Assembly (NCBI GenBank): GCA_002964805.2
Contig: PUDQ02000010.1
Coordinates: 2,852,001-2,916,000, forward strand
From: Trametes villosa
Lineage: Eukaryota > Basidiomycota > Agaricomycetes > Polyporales > Polyporaceae
Length of the DNA: 64,000 bases
Direction of reading: 5' to 3'
Shown: in pieces, positions 1 to 10,190 of the stretch
Layout of the letters: each line of letters starts with the position of its first letter
Numbering within the stretch: position 1 is the stretch's first letter
Translations under genes and position numbers: made by a program
The notes under the pieces: model-generated
The model's database searches: none
The model's input: only the letters and a program-made list of their open reading frames with translations
What the model was told of the DNA's origin: nothing

Positions 1-283
1 GTAAGGCCAGCGGTGGCGCAGCGTCGGCGTTCCCCGCCCTCCTCAAAGGGGGAAAGCTGTGCGCGTACATCCTCCAGCTGCAGGCCGCAGCCGTCTTGGC
101 CCTCGGGAGCTGCGCACTCAATTCATGCAGCACTCGCTGCAGGTAGGCCTGTCGCGGTTCACTCGCGCAGCACACGCGCAGCTGATTCCGCGCTGGACGA
201 GACTATTGCTGCTCTAACCACGGGATAATATCTCGGTCCGAGATGTAGAGACATTAGACATGACTATGGTATGTACAGTCCGC
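1..283 (+). other. left-edge stretch, possible 3' end of a plus-strand gene
   Basis: The first ~228 bases stay open in one forward frame and end at TAA (226-228). A possible short intron with donor GTAGGC near 142 and acceptor CAG near 180 would keep the frame and give a C-terminus ending in DSALDETIAALTTG. Nothing in it is recognisable and the upstream part lies outside the window, so this could equally be chance openness in GC-rich DNA. The remaining bases up to the next gene are probably 3' flank. Confidence 0.2.
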
Positions 284-1502
284 TCAGTGCGAGTTGCTAG
301 CCACGCCGCCGGTCAACGTGCTGGGGAGCTTCTGGTCGCCCACAGCCGTGAGGAGCGCGATAGATCCTCCGACAAGCAGGAACAGCGTGATGGTCGTCCC
401 TGCAAGGAGGACAAACGGTCTGCCAAGGCGCGTTAGCATAAACGACGTCGATATATGCGTCCACAACGACCGTCACTCACCCGCTGACATCCTTGCGCTC
501 GCAAGCGCTCCCCGCCCACTGCTCTTTCCGGCCCTTGGAGTCCTTCGTCACCCCGCACGCGCACACGAAGCAAGTCTTGCCCGCCTTGCTCGCCGACACG
601 CACTCGCCGTGTCCGCTGCACGAGCTCGTCGCGTTGCTGCACACCTCCGCGGTCGTGTAGCACGTCGAGATGGAGTCAATCGGCTCGGCGGGGCGCGGGA
701 GGGGAGGCGGGAGAGGAGATTGTGGGGGCTGCCGCTTGTCGTGCTTGGCGGACTTCGTCGGGACGGTGACGAGCGCGAGCTGGACGTCTGGCCTCTCGAT
801 TATATGCGCGAGGATCGTGGAGACGGTCTGCACGGCGACGGTGTATTGGTCGCTCTTCTTGCCGAAGGTGTCGCGGAGGTCCTCTAGGTGCGAGAGGTCA
901 AACGCGCCAAATCGGTCTACGGGCAGCTCCTGGTTGTCGAGGAACTCCATGAAAGACTGGAGCTCTTCGACCGCGATCTCGGCGCCCGCGGCGGGCACAG
1001 AGAACGTGTCGAGCATGCGCTTGGGCTTGGGCTTGCCGAACGCGTGTTCTTGCGTGTCGTAGACATAAGAGTATACGTGGTGCGCGCGCTCGATGTAGGT
1101 GGGGATGAGGGAGGAGAGAGAATCTTGCGAGGGGTGGTGGTCGAGGTGGAAGGAGGGCTTCAGGGACGGAGGGATGACGTCTGCTGTTGTGTCAGTTTGC
1201 AAGCACAGTAGCCATTGCACTAGGTGCGCACCCTTTGCATGCTCTTTGCTGATGGTCAGGAGAATCCCTGTGCTAGGTCCCTGCCCAATCAATAGCTCCT
1301 GCTCTCCGGGGTATGCGGACGCGTCTTCGAAGCGCTCGAGGTTCAGATGCTTGGAGAGAACAGCACCAGCGTGCTTCAGGGAGAGGTGGGAAGGAGTGTT
1401 CGGGGCAGGATGGAGGTAGACATTAACGGCCTGGCAGAAGCCGGTGAGCAACAGAGAGACGAGGAGTCCCTTCATGATGTGAGGTTGCTGGGAGCTGCTC
1501 AT
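284..1502 (-). CDS. Vps3844-like (DUF3844) ER/vacuolar sorting membrane protein
   Basis: Two exons on the minus strand (1502-481, 419-284) joined across a 61-nt GTGAGT...CAG intron give 385 residues. Met10 (codon at 1475) begins a typical signal peptide, MKGLLVSLLLTGFCQA, so translation may start there. After a lumenal region the C-terminal third has a proline-rich linker and a Cys-rich EGF-like block (about residues 282-335, eight or so Cys), followed by one hydrophobic TM segment (about 343-365) and a short tail. That order (signal peptide, Cys-rich block, TM) is the known layout of the fungal Vps3844/DUF3844 family, which acts in the secretory pathway. The exact molecular role is not established from the sequence. 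The 3' end lies close to the possible left-edge gene. Confidence 0.8.
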
Positions 1503-1902
1503 GGCAGACGCTCGCGTCCAGCACCGTCGTAATAGTTTGTCCTTGTTTGCATCTGTGGCATATCCTGTCCTCTGGCCAGGCTCCCGAACACCATCCTACG
1601 CTACGGACTCGTAGGCTACCTTTGTAAGACCCAGGGCAGATGGTGTGCGTGTGGAAGGAGTGCGCGTTGCTGCTTCTGGTTGATTCATAATTTCGGACAT
1701 TCGTTCGACTGATCTAGCTGGTGGGCTGCCCCCAGCCCTCTATACGATGCGGAAGACGTAGTATTCAGGGGACGAGAGTAGTAATAGGGTACAGGGTATA
1801 GTACATTAACCAGTACAAACAGGAAGCAGAGGGTTCGTGGGCGTAAAAGTATGATCATACATGGAGGAGCAAGTCCGGGGTTCTTCTGATAGAGGGGTGA
1901 GC
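1503..1902. other. intergenic, no gene seen
   Basis: About 400 bases between two minus-strand genes. I see no ORF with protein-like composition. It should hold the promoter of the Vps3844-like gene and the 3' UTR of the next minus-strand gene. Confidence 0.5.
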
Positions 1903-2418
1903 TTAGTCGTGACGGCCGAGACGACCAGTGCTCTTCTTGATGGTCTTTGCCTCAGCCTGCTTAGCTTTGGCACGGCGGGCCCTAGTGGTTCGAAGTTAGC
2001 AAGGGGTCATGAATACGGCGACCAGGTGCACTTACTCCTCGAGGGCCTCCTGCTCGAGGCGCCGGACCTCCTCCCTGGCAACACGCACAGCTGACCTGGC
2101 GTTGTTCAGAGCCTGGTCGGCAGCCGCCTCAGCGGACTCGGCCTCAGTCACTCTGCGGCGCGCAGACTTGATGCTGGGGTCCTTGCTCAGGTCGACGGAG
2201 CGATCCGATGATGAGGACGAGGAGCGGCGACGACCAAACAGGCCGCCGCCCGAGCGAGTCGACGAGCGGGTGGGGCCGTTGCTGTTGCCGTTGACGCTGG
2301 TCCCGTTGGCGTAGCCCTGCTCTGGGGAGTCGGTACGACGACCGAAGAATCCGCGGCTACGAGTGGGGGACTCGGGCTGAGGCGGGGGCGGGGGCGTGGA
2401 CGAACGGAAGAGAGGCAT
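1903..2418 (-). CDS. small Ser/Pro-rich coiled-coil protein, unknown function
   Basis: Two exons (2418-2036 and 1981-1903) with a 54-nt GTAAGT...TAG intron encode 153 residues. The ATG at 2418 is chosen because the frame begins MPLFRSSTPPPPP; in-frame codons upstream look like leader sequence. Residues 1-80 are low-complexity, rich in Ser, Pro, Gly and Arg, with two GFFGRR/GLFGRR-type motifs that are also good kinase-site contexts. Residues ~85-135 form a strongly helical Ala/Glu/Arg stretch with heptad spacing, likely a coiled coil. The tail is basic and ends KKSTGRLGRHD. I do not recognise the family. Clean splice sites and contrasted composition make it a credible gene. Confidence 0.6.
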
Positions 2419-2852
2419 ATCTGGATAGTATGTTCGGTATGAGTGGACGTCCGACCTAAGGTACATCCACCGCGCGGACTTGCCTGGATAGTAGGAGGAC
2501 GGGGTGTGGTGTTTCGACGGTGAAGTTGTGTAGCGGCCCTCTGCGCCAACGGCACCGAATATAAGGCTGCCCGAGTGTCTACGTCAGTGGGGCAACCACA
2601 TCAGCGCTCTGTACTTTCTGGTCAAGGTGTCCACAAAACGCCTTCGCCCTGGATGGAGCTGGCTGCTTTGCATGGAGCACCGCTCGCAGTTCGCCATGGT
2701 TCCCCGCTGCAAGGACGCCCGCCCCAAGGTGGCTGAGCCAAGCTGAGCTGAGCGCCTTTACGTCATAGGCCACTGGTGGTCCGTGCGCGGGAAAGATATC
2801 GAACAGCGGAGTTTGAACCGGAGTGTCAGCTCTTCCTACAATCGCAACCTTC

Positions 2853-2858
2853 TATAAA
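2853..2858 (+). promoter_or_regulatory. TATA box of TOA1
   Basis: TATAAA lies 93 bases upstream of the TOA1 start codon, followed by a pyrimidine-rich stretch suited to transcription initiation. Confidence 0.5.
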
Positions 2859-2945
2859 TGCTCCCTCCTTGCTTCTCCCACTCACCCCCCGTGGCCCCGC
2901 CCCCGAGCTCGTTGTTGACGACGGTCCCGAGAGCGTCGCTCCGCA

Positions 2946-4074
2946 ATGTCTAATAAGATTGTGGTGAGCTGCTCACCGCCGACGTATCTCCCATAGCTCC
3001 GTTAATGACGGTGGACCCTCGTTGAGCCCTCGATATACCGCGCCGTCATCGACGACGTGATCTCGAACATAAAGTCGGAATTCGATGAATACGGTGTCTC
3101 CGAGGACGTGCTCGCCGAGCTGCAGAGCGTATGTATGCCCCCCGCGCGTCTCCCGCACTCATTCACCCCGTCCTTTGTGTGGCTTAGAAATGGGAGGCCA
3201 AGGTCATCGCCTCCCACGTCGCAGACTTCGAGCCCGCGCCGGCGCCCCAACCGCCCGCACCCCCCGCTCACCCCGCGTACCCGCCGCATCCCATACACAT
3301 GCAGCACGGGCACTACCCCCCGCATACGGCGTATGCCCAGCCGCCGCACCCGATGCAGCCACATGTGAAGGCAGAACCGGTGGACACCCGCTACATGCTG
3401 AGTAACCCGTCCGCGTACGGGCTGCCCTCCCTCGCGGGGCCGCAGATCCCGACAAGACCGCCCATGCCTGGCGGCCAGCCGATTTCGTACCAACACATGA
3501 ACGGTCGCCCTCCGAGTGCTGCGGGACAGGCTCCCCCGCCACCCACCGCCCGGTACGCCGCGCCGCCGCCCGCAAATCCTGCGCAGCCTGCGCCTGCTGC
3601 GAGGATACCGCAGGTGGACGGCCCGTCGTCGTCGGAATCCGAGTCGCCGTCCCCGCCTCCCAGTCAGAACTACGCACCTCGAGCATCGCATCCCTCGCTG
3701 CCGCAGCCGTCACAGGCATCAGCGACGTCGAAGGAGGAGGATTCTGAGGCTATCAACAGCGACCTGGATGACTCCGACTCCGATGTTGAGCAGGATGGCA
3801 TCGAGGGAGGTTCGGCAGATCAGGACATCGTGTTCTGCACGTACGACAAGGTCAGTGGAGGTTCAGCATATATGTGCGTTGTGGCTCTGACATACGTGGA
3901 ATCCCCGCTTTCAGGTTGCGCGCGTGAAGAACAAGTGGAAGTGTGTCCTGAAGGATGGCATGATCCACATCAACGGCAAAGACTACCTCTTTGCCAAGTG
4001 CAGTGGGTACGTGTATAATCGCCGCCGCCGCACGTCTAGGGTTACTGACCTCTTGCAGCGAGTTCGAGTGGTAG
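2946..4074 (+). CDS. TOA1: TFIIA large (alpha/beta) subunit
   Basis: Five exons (2946-2963, 3027-3128, 3188-3850, 3915-4006, 4059-4074) give 296 residues. TFIIA binds TBP-TATA complexes in the nucleus and stabilises Pol II pre-initiation complexes. The N-terminal helical domain is clear (residues ~6-60, containing IYRAVIDDVI and EFDEYGVSEDVLAELQ). A long Pro/Gln/Ala-rich linker follows, then an acidic Ser/Asp stretch (~200-240) and the conserved C-terminal beta-barrel (~250-296) with VKNKWKCVLKDGM and the terminal EFEW. The first coding exon is only 18 nt and the last 16 nt. Length and end residues match the family. A TATAAA box stands 93 bases upstream. Confidence 0.93.
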
Positions 4075-5234
4075 TCGTCGTGGTGTCCTTGTCCCCGGAT
4101 TTACTGTATCTTTGTGTCGAATGTCGTTGGGTCCGCACATATCACTATATCGCATCGAGCACGCATATTGTTAGAGTCACCGCATGTAATATATCTACTA
4201 CTGGAAAACGCAGACACTTGCATCTGAAGTTCGCGATGTTCGTGGCTCTAGGTTTTGTGCACAAACCACTCGAACTACGCACAAAGCTCCGACTCCTTGT
4301 TCCGTGTGCGCTTTGTTGCTCGGTGCACTGACAATACAAGCACTAGTTTCACCGCCGCCTCACGAGCACTGCTATGACAGCAAGTTCATGGCCGCTTGAT
4401 GGTGCACGTCGTGCAGTGTACAGCGGAAAACGGAGCGCAGGGAGCTTGTCCAAATGGAGCAAGGTAAGACTAGCAGCAAGCGGCCTGTGAATTTCAAGAT
4501 CACTGCCGGGCGTCCGCAGACGCACTCATCGCCTCCTATCCAGAGCCTTCACCCACGTCCCCGAGAGTTGGACATATCCGACAGATGGAGGAAACACGCC
4601 TCCCCGGCCGGGTGCTTCTCAGCTTGCCGTGGTTGCGGTAGGTTTGCGCGGGTTCCCTGCACGCCCACCGCTCAATCAGCGCTCAGCGGCCGCATCTCTT
4701 CTCGCCGCGCGCGGCGCTGGGGTCGGCCTCCCCGGTGAGAGGCAAGGCGGCTCGCGCTGGAGGCTGCGCAGAGGGTACGTACTGCAGCCCACGCTGACGC
4801 TCAGCAAGTCGACAGCAGGGCCCGTGCGATGCAATTGCCGGCCGGCGCGCGGCGAGTGGGCGCTGCGCGGAAAGATGGCGGGCGGCGGGATGTCAGGATA
4901 CGCGGAACCGCGCCTCCGAGCCGAGGCGTGCCAACCGGCTGGCTCGCGAATTTGCGCTGGGTGGCCTTCGTGGTTGTTCAACGCTGAGCAGGCTGGCGTA
5001 GTGCGCGCACCAGTGGCGGGAGTGGTCCAAGGGGGGTCGGGCACATCCTAAACGGGAGACGAGGAGGATGAGAGCGGGGCTGTGCTTAAGTCGCCGGGCG
5101 GTGGCCGAGAGCGCCGGGGTAGGGATGCACAGGACTGGGCGGGAGAGGCGTGTTTGATCACTTCGACTGTCTCAGCAGATGGCACCGCAGGCCAGGGACG
5201 GCGCCAGGCGCCCTCACAGCTCTCCGCAACGCGC
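4075..5234. other. intergenic, no gene seen
   Basis: About 1.2 kb between two plus-strand genes. Openings on both strands are overlapping GC-rich frames without family motifs. The right part is expected to be the promoter of the pepsin-like gene. Confidence 0.5.
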
Positions 5235-5241
5235 TATATAA
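5235..5241 (+). promoter_or_regulatory. TATA box of the pepsin-like gene
   Basis: TATATAA begins 64 bases before the start codon at 5299, a normal distance for a short fungal 5' UTR. Confidence 0.5.
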
Positions 5242-5298
5242 CAACGCAGGCGGCGCACAGTCCGCCCTCAGCCTTGCCTGCACCCTCTCTCCTTCCTC

Positions 5299-7590
5299 AT
5301 GTTCTCCAGCTCCGGCGCCCTCCGCGCGCTCTCGGTGGCCGCCTTGTTTTCTTCCGTTCTTTCTCTTCCTAACGTGCCTGTCCGCCCTGCCAAGCGCTCC
5401 CTGCAGGAGTATGTCGACCACCTCGTCTACCTCGACGCGAGCAAGTCCTCTCTTTACTCGGCGATCGAGATCGGCGGCCAGACGTATGGCGCGCACCTGG
5501 ACAACAACTGGTCAGTGACGGAGTCGGGATAAGTGCCTTAAGCAGCGCGTCTAACGGCGCGTACAGGGGAGGTCTTGTCGTGAAGAACGACAGCTCATCA
5601 GGCTCCACGACCCAGATCAACGTCGAGGGTGTTGCCGTGACTGGTACGCGCGTGCATGCTTCTGTAGGAATCGCGTGTGCTGAGCGACTTTCCAGTTTCG
5701 AAGGGCCATGAGTCGATTGGCTTCCTGCAGGAGGACATCGAGATCGACTACTGTGAGCATCCATTTCGCGCCTAATGCGCGTTGCCTCTCATTATATGCT
5801 GCAGACTCGACCTCGCAATGGCCAAAGTCATGGCCGACCGTCGGCAGCGCAGCAGGCGTCGGCGCCGCGAAGATCGGTATCGACATCACCGACTCGAAGA
5901 GCGTGATGAACGAGTACCTCGCCGCGAAGTGGTCGAGCATCCTCGACAACTGGTACTACGACCTCCTCATCTTCTTCGACTGGGAGACCGCCACCTCGCA
6001 GCAGCAGGCGTCCGCGGGCCTCGAGTTCGCGGGCATCATCACGACCGGCGCGACGCTCGACTGGGCCTCCGTCTTCGACATCTCCGCGGGCGACGTGAGC
6101 AAGTACGGCCTCCCGGACCTGAGCACGATCAAGGACCAGCCGTACATCTACCTCCGCCCCGACGGCACGTTCTACGTCGACAACAACTTCTACCCGAACG
6201 GCAACGACGCCGCCGCGGGGAGCGGCGTGCCCCAGACGCCGGCCTCCAGCCTCGTCGTCCAGATCTCGCTCACGGAGCGCTTCTCCACGTTCCCGCAGAA
6301 CGTCGCCAAGGGCCTCTACGCGGGCCTGTCCGGCGCGAAGTACTACGGCCACTCCACGTACGGCTACTACCAGGTGTCGTGCGATGCCAAGGTCTCGTTC
6401 TACTTCACCATCGGTGGCAAGAAGTACGAGGTCTCCGAGGAGGCCCTCATTGCGCCGAACCCGTGGGGCGAGCAGTGCATCGGCACGATCTTCACCACCG
6501 GGCACGCCTCGGCGTCCACGCAGTACGACGTCGTCTTCGGCTTCCAGTTCCGTGCGTATCCCTCCCTCCCCGCGCTTCCCCGTATGCGTACTGATCTCTA
6601 TGCACAGTGTCCTCGTTCTACTACCGTGCGGGTATCTCCCACTCCTCGAACCAGGCATACATCAAGCTGCTCCCCCTGCCGAGCCCCGACTCCTGGGGCT
6701 CCGGCAGCGGCACGTGGAAGTGGTCCGGCTCCGGCTCTGGCGTGCAGTACAGCGAGTCCCCCGTCACCACCAGCACGAAGGGCGCTGCGAACAACCAGGG
6801 CAGCTGGCAGACGTCGACCGCGTACGGCTCCGCGGTCACCTGGGGCGACTCCACGTCCACCGCGTACGGCTCCGCCGCGACCTGGGCTACCGGCAGCGGC
6901 ACGGCGTACAATTCTGCGGTGACGTGGGCGAGCGGCAGCGGCACGACGTACGGCTCTGCGGTGACCTGGGGCAGCGGTAACGGCAACAACGGCAACGGGA
7001 ACAACGGCTGGCAGAGCGCGCAGCCGAGCACGAGCACGATCTTCACCACGACGACGCACACTATCATCGGCACGACGACCGTGGCGTGGCCCGCGAGCGG
7101 CACGAGCTACGCCTCCGTCTCGACCACCACCTCCGGGGACTACTCCGGCTCTGGCTCGGGCTCTGGCTCGGGCACGTACTCGGGCTCGGGGTACAACAAC
7201 GACAGCGAGAACCTCGCGGTCGCGGGCAACGTCGCCGAGACGGACGCGGACGGCAACGACCTCAACCTCCCGCACGGCAGCCTCTCCGACAAGGTACGAG
7301 CTTTGCCTCTACTTACTTTCTCTATGCAGGATGTATGCTGACGGTTTCGCGTTTTGCAGCTCAAGCACTGCTTGCCCGCGATCATCGTGCTCGCGGCCGT
7401 GCTCGGGCTCGGGCTCGTCATCGGCCTCATCGCGTGCCTCGTCCGCCGTCGCCGCGGCGCGGGCGGCGCGCGCCCGTCCGCATACCGCAACCTCCACGAG
7501 GCGGACTCGCACGCGCCCGTGCACGTCCCGCTCTACGGCGCCGAGGAGGGCCAGTCGCGCTACTCCGACCCCTACCAGGACAAGGCGTAA
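5299..7590 (+). CDS. membrane-anchored pepsin-like protein lacking catalytic motifs
   Basis: Six exons (5299-5510, 5567-5643, 5696-5752, 5805-6551, 6608-7293, 7360-7590) encode 669 residues. A signal peptide (1-~22) precedes a pepsin-type (A01) fold to about residue 388: IEIGGQTYG stands where the flap-side strand of pepsins lies, and the C-terminal Cys pair, the FTIGGKKYEV strand and the FLSSFYY strand follow pepsin order. The first active-site motif reads D68-N-N instead of D-T-G. Where the second D-T-G is expected (about 269-271) the residues are I-S-L, so an essential Asp is missing. A Ser/Gly/Thr/Tyr-rich stalk (393-590) with four YGSAVTW-type repeats leads to one TM helix (~598-621) and a 48-residue basic, Tyr-containing cytoplasmic tail. 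Probably a non-enzymatic surface protein; its function is unknown. Confidence 0.82.
6808..6980 (+). repeat. four in-frame repeats encoding YGSAVTW units
   Basis: Four degenerate 42-48 nt units each encode about 14-16 residues built around (T/S)-x-Y-(G/N)-S-A-(V/A)-T-W followed by Gly/Ser. They sit in the extracellular stalk of the pepsin-like membrane protein and look like a recently expanded linker array. Confidence 0.7.
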
Positions 7591-8783
7591 GCTTTCCCTC
7601 CCCTCCCCCCATCCTCCGATTTGTGTGTGCCCTTGGCAGGGCAGGCAGGGCGCCCTCCTGCGGCTTCCCCCCTCTTCTCAGCTTGCATCTTTTGTTATGT
7701 TATGTTTTAGTTTCCGTTTTTGATTCAGTGTGGTACGCTGGGTGCGCTGTGACAGGACTTTGGCTTGTTCCTGCTCTCTCCCCCCCTCCCCGTCTCTCCC
7801 TATCGCTATATCTCTAGTACATATACACCACGCGACTCGCGCAGACGCAGATGGGCGCTGATGACTCGGTCGCGCTGCGCCCCGCCTACTTACACGCCGC
7901 CGGAGGACTTTGGCTCGGTGTCGATGTCCACTATTACAGTATTTCTATATTCATATGAGCGTGCACAAGGCAACCGGAGAGAGCGCGCTGTGAAGTTCCG
8001 CCCAGAGACGTTTGAGCAGGCTGTGTACCGTGACGAAATGCTTTCCGACGAGCCCGATGATTTGCGATGCTCCTAGATCTGAAGCTGCTATGGCATGCGA
8101 CATCTATTCGAGGAATGCCGGCTAGCCACTGCAATAGGTCAGCAGGGCCTCGAGGAGTACTGGTAACTGACGTCCGGTGCAAGGCAAAATCTTTGTGGTT
8201 GACGTCCATGAGTGGGCGGCCAAGTACGAGCAGTGCGCCGACGGCGCTTAGTCTGACGCGTCTTGGCCACCGTCTACTAGGACCTCTGGCATGCACTGCG
8301 TACCACTCTTCTTCTTCCGCCTTCCCCACATTGGCATGCTGCTTGAACGCCTGGCTTCGGGCCTTTGCCTAGCCAACAGTCAGCAAATCCCAATCTCGAG
8401 GTTGTGTTGATGGACGACCTCGGAAGTAATGCACATGGTGGACAGGTCCTGTGCGTCGCTGAAGCATACCTCTTCTCGAAGCACTCATAGGTAATCGCGT
8501 GGTGGACGGGTCCTGTGCGTCGCTTAAATCTACTCCTTCGCGAAGTACTGATACTGTAGAAGCTACGGTGCGTATTCGTATTCCAGCCTAATTCCAAGGT
8601 ATTGCGATGCCCCGCGTCGCCGCTCATCAACTCGATCAGAGGAAATATGGCCTCCCGAAAGGAACCCGAGTAAAGCGAGGCGGCGTGGTTTGTTCGTCGT
8701 CACGATGTGCTTAAATACCTGGCCCCACAGCCTAGATTCCCTCGAGCTTGCTCCATCCCTCGCATGCTCCCATCCTCCCGGCG
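7591..8783. other. intergenic between two plus-strand genes
   Basis: About 1.2 kb without a convincing gene. The first 250 bases are pyrimidine-rich with TTGTTATGTTATG and are probably the 3' UTR of the pepsin-like gene. The right part carries a pair of imperfect direct repeats (listed separately) and a TTAAATA element near 8710, about 70 bases before the next start codon. Confidence 0.5.
8434..8555 (+). repeat. imperfect ~57-bp tandem direct repeat
   Basis: Two copies start at about 8434 and 8498 (period 64). Both contain GTGGTGGAC(A/G)GGTCCTGTGCG followed by TCGCT, then diverge but keep TTC(T/G)CGAAG. They lie 230-350 bases before the four-TM protein gene and could be a duplicated promoter element. 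Confidence 0.6.
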
Positions 8784-10190
8784 ATGGCCCCCATAACGTC
8801 CCTTGTTCGGCTCGCTACACGGTCGCTCGATAGCGGACCCACCATCATACCCCCACTGCAAGCCACCAGTTTCACGCTCGACTCGTCCGGGCTTGCCGGT
8901 TTCTTCGGCGGCGACGGTGCAGTGCAAGGCATGTCCACCGTGCACCTATTCGAGGGTCGCCGCTGGCTCGGGTGGTACAACACCCCCGGCTCGTACGAGA
9001 TCGCAAAACAGTACGGCCAGCTCGCGAGGGCACTCTTCTGGGACGGCCTCTTCCCCGGACCCGAGGTCGACCCCGCACATCTCTTCGCGCTCGACGGCCG
9101 GTCGGGGCCCCGCTTCCTCGCCGCGCACTCGGGCTCCAGCTTCCAGCACAGCGGCCACCTCGCCTACCTCGTCGCACGCAAGGCCCGCGGCATCAAGCGC
9201 CCGACGCCCATTCGCAACACGCGCCGCCCCACGCTCGACTGCACGGTCACGATGGTGAGCCTCGACCACGCGCCCGCGCTCGAGCTCCCCGCGCGGCGCC
9301 GCACGAGCCGCCGCGCGCTGCTCGCCGCCGCGCCGATTCTCGCGAGCGTTGCCGCGTGCGTGCTGTGCGCGCTCGGCGCAGACTGGTGGTGCTGCATGAG
9401 CATCGCCTCGGGCATCCTCGCGAGCGGCGTCGCGTGCTTCGTCATTGGCTCCGCCCACCTCATGTTCTCCCACCCGCAGCCCGCGACGGGCGCGCCGCCC
9501 GGCGACGGCGTCCTGCTCGACGACAAGGGCATCATCGTCCTGCGTGGCGAGGAGGGCGCGGTGAACGCCGTCACGCGCGGCCGCTTCTCCCTCACGTTCG
9601 CGAGCGAGCCGCGCTACGGCCTCATCGGGGTGTGCTCCATCGGCCTCACGGTCCAATTCCTTGTCCAGTTGCTCCTCATCCCTCAGGGAACGCTCTTCGG
9701 CCAGGTCATGTTCGTTGCGACCCTCGCCATCTCCTGGATGTACAACGTGTACCTCGCCGCACTCGACAAGGAGGACATCCAGACGGACATTCTCCAAGAC
9801 GTTCTCTGCCTAAACGAGGCCGACCACATGAAGAAGTTCGTGTGCGGCACGCGCACAGCTCAGGTCGTGTTCGCCGCGCTCCTGCTACATCCGCCTCAGC
9901 CGGTGCAGCTGCCCACTCGGCAGCAACAGGCCAACCCGAAGAAGCTGTTCGACGAGCTCCTCCCTAACAATACGCCCGTGTGGGAGCGCTGGAAGAAGGT
10001 CGTTGTTGGGAAGCTCCGCGCCCGGAAGAGTCTGGTGTTTGCGGAGTCGGATTGGAAAGTAGCACGTCTTACCCCCGAGGACCAGGGGCTCTTGCGCGAC
10101 CTCTTTAACGACGCGCAGGAGGCGTGGCAGGGATGGTGCGCAACCGTCTGCAAAGAACCAGGCTCGGATTTTGTGTACGAGGAGAAATGA
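8784..10190 (+). CDS. predicted four-TM membrane protein, unknown function
   Basis: A single uninterrupted frame of 468 residues, unusual in this intron-rich window. I chose the ATG at 8784 (MAPITSL); an in-frame ATG at 8748 is also possible. The N-terminal ~175 residues are soluble with Trp/Gly-rich motifs (for example RRWLGWYNTPGSY). Four hydrophobic segments lie at about 178-198, 204-228, 278-300 and 308-326, arranged as two hairpins around a hydrophilic loop. The C-terminal ~140 residues are soluble and helical. I recognise no named domain. The layout resembles the numerous orphan membrane proteins of polypores, but that is only an impression. Confidence 0.7.
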   Translation: MAPITSLVRLATRSLDSGPTIIPPLQATSFTLDSSGLAGFFGGDGAVQGMSTVHLFEGRRWLGWYNTPGSYEIAKQYGQLARALFWDGLFPGPEVDPAHLFALDGRSGPRFLAAHSGSSFQHSGHLAYLVARKARGIKRPTPIRNTRRPTLDCTVTMVSLDHAPALELPARRRTSRRALLAAAPILASVAACVLCALGADWWCCMSIASGILASGVACFVIGSAHLMFSHPQPATGAPPGDGVLLDDKGIIVLRGEEGAVNAVTRGRFSLTFASEPRYGLIGVCSIGLTVQFLVQLLLIPQGTLFGQVMFVATLAISWMYNVYLAALDKEDIQTDILQDVLCLNEADHMKKFVCGTRTAQVVFAALLLHPPQPVQLPTRQQQANPKKLFDELLPNNTPVWERWKKVVVGKLRARKSLVFAESDWKVARLTPEDQGLLRDLFNDAQEAWQGWCATVCKEPGSDFVYEEK

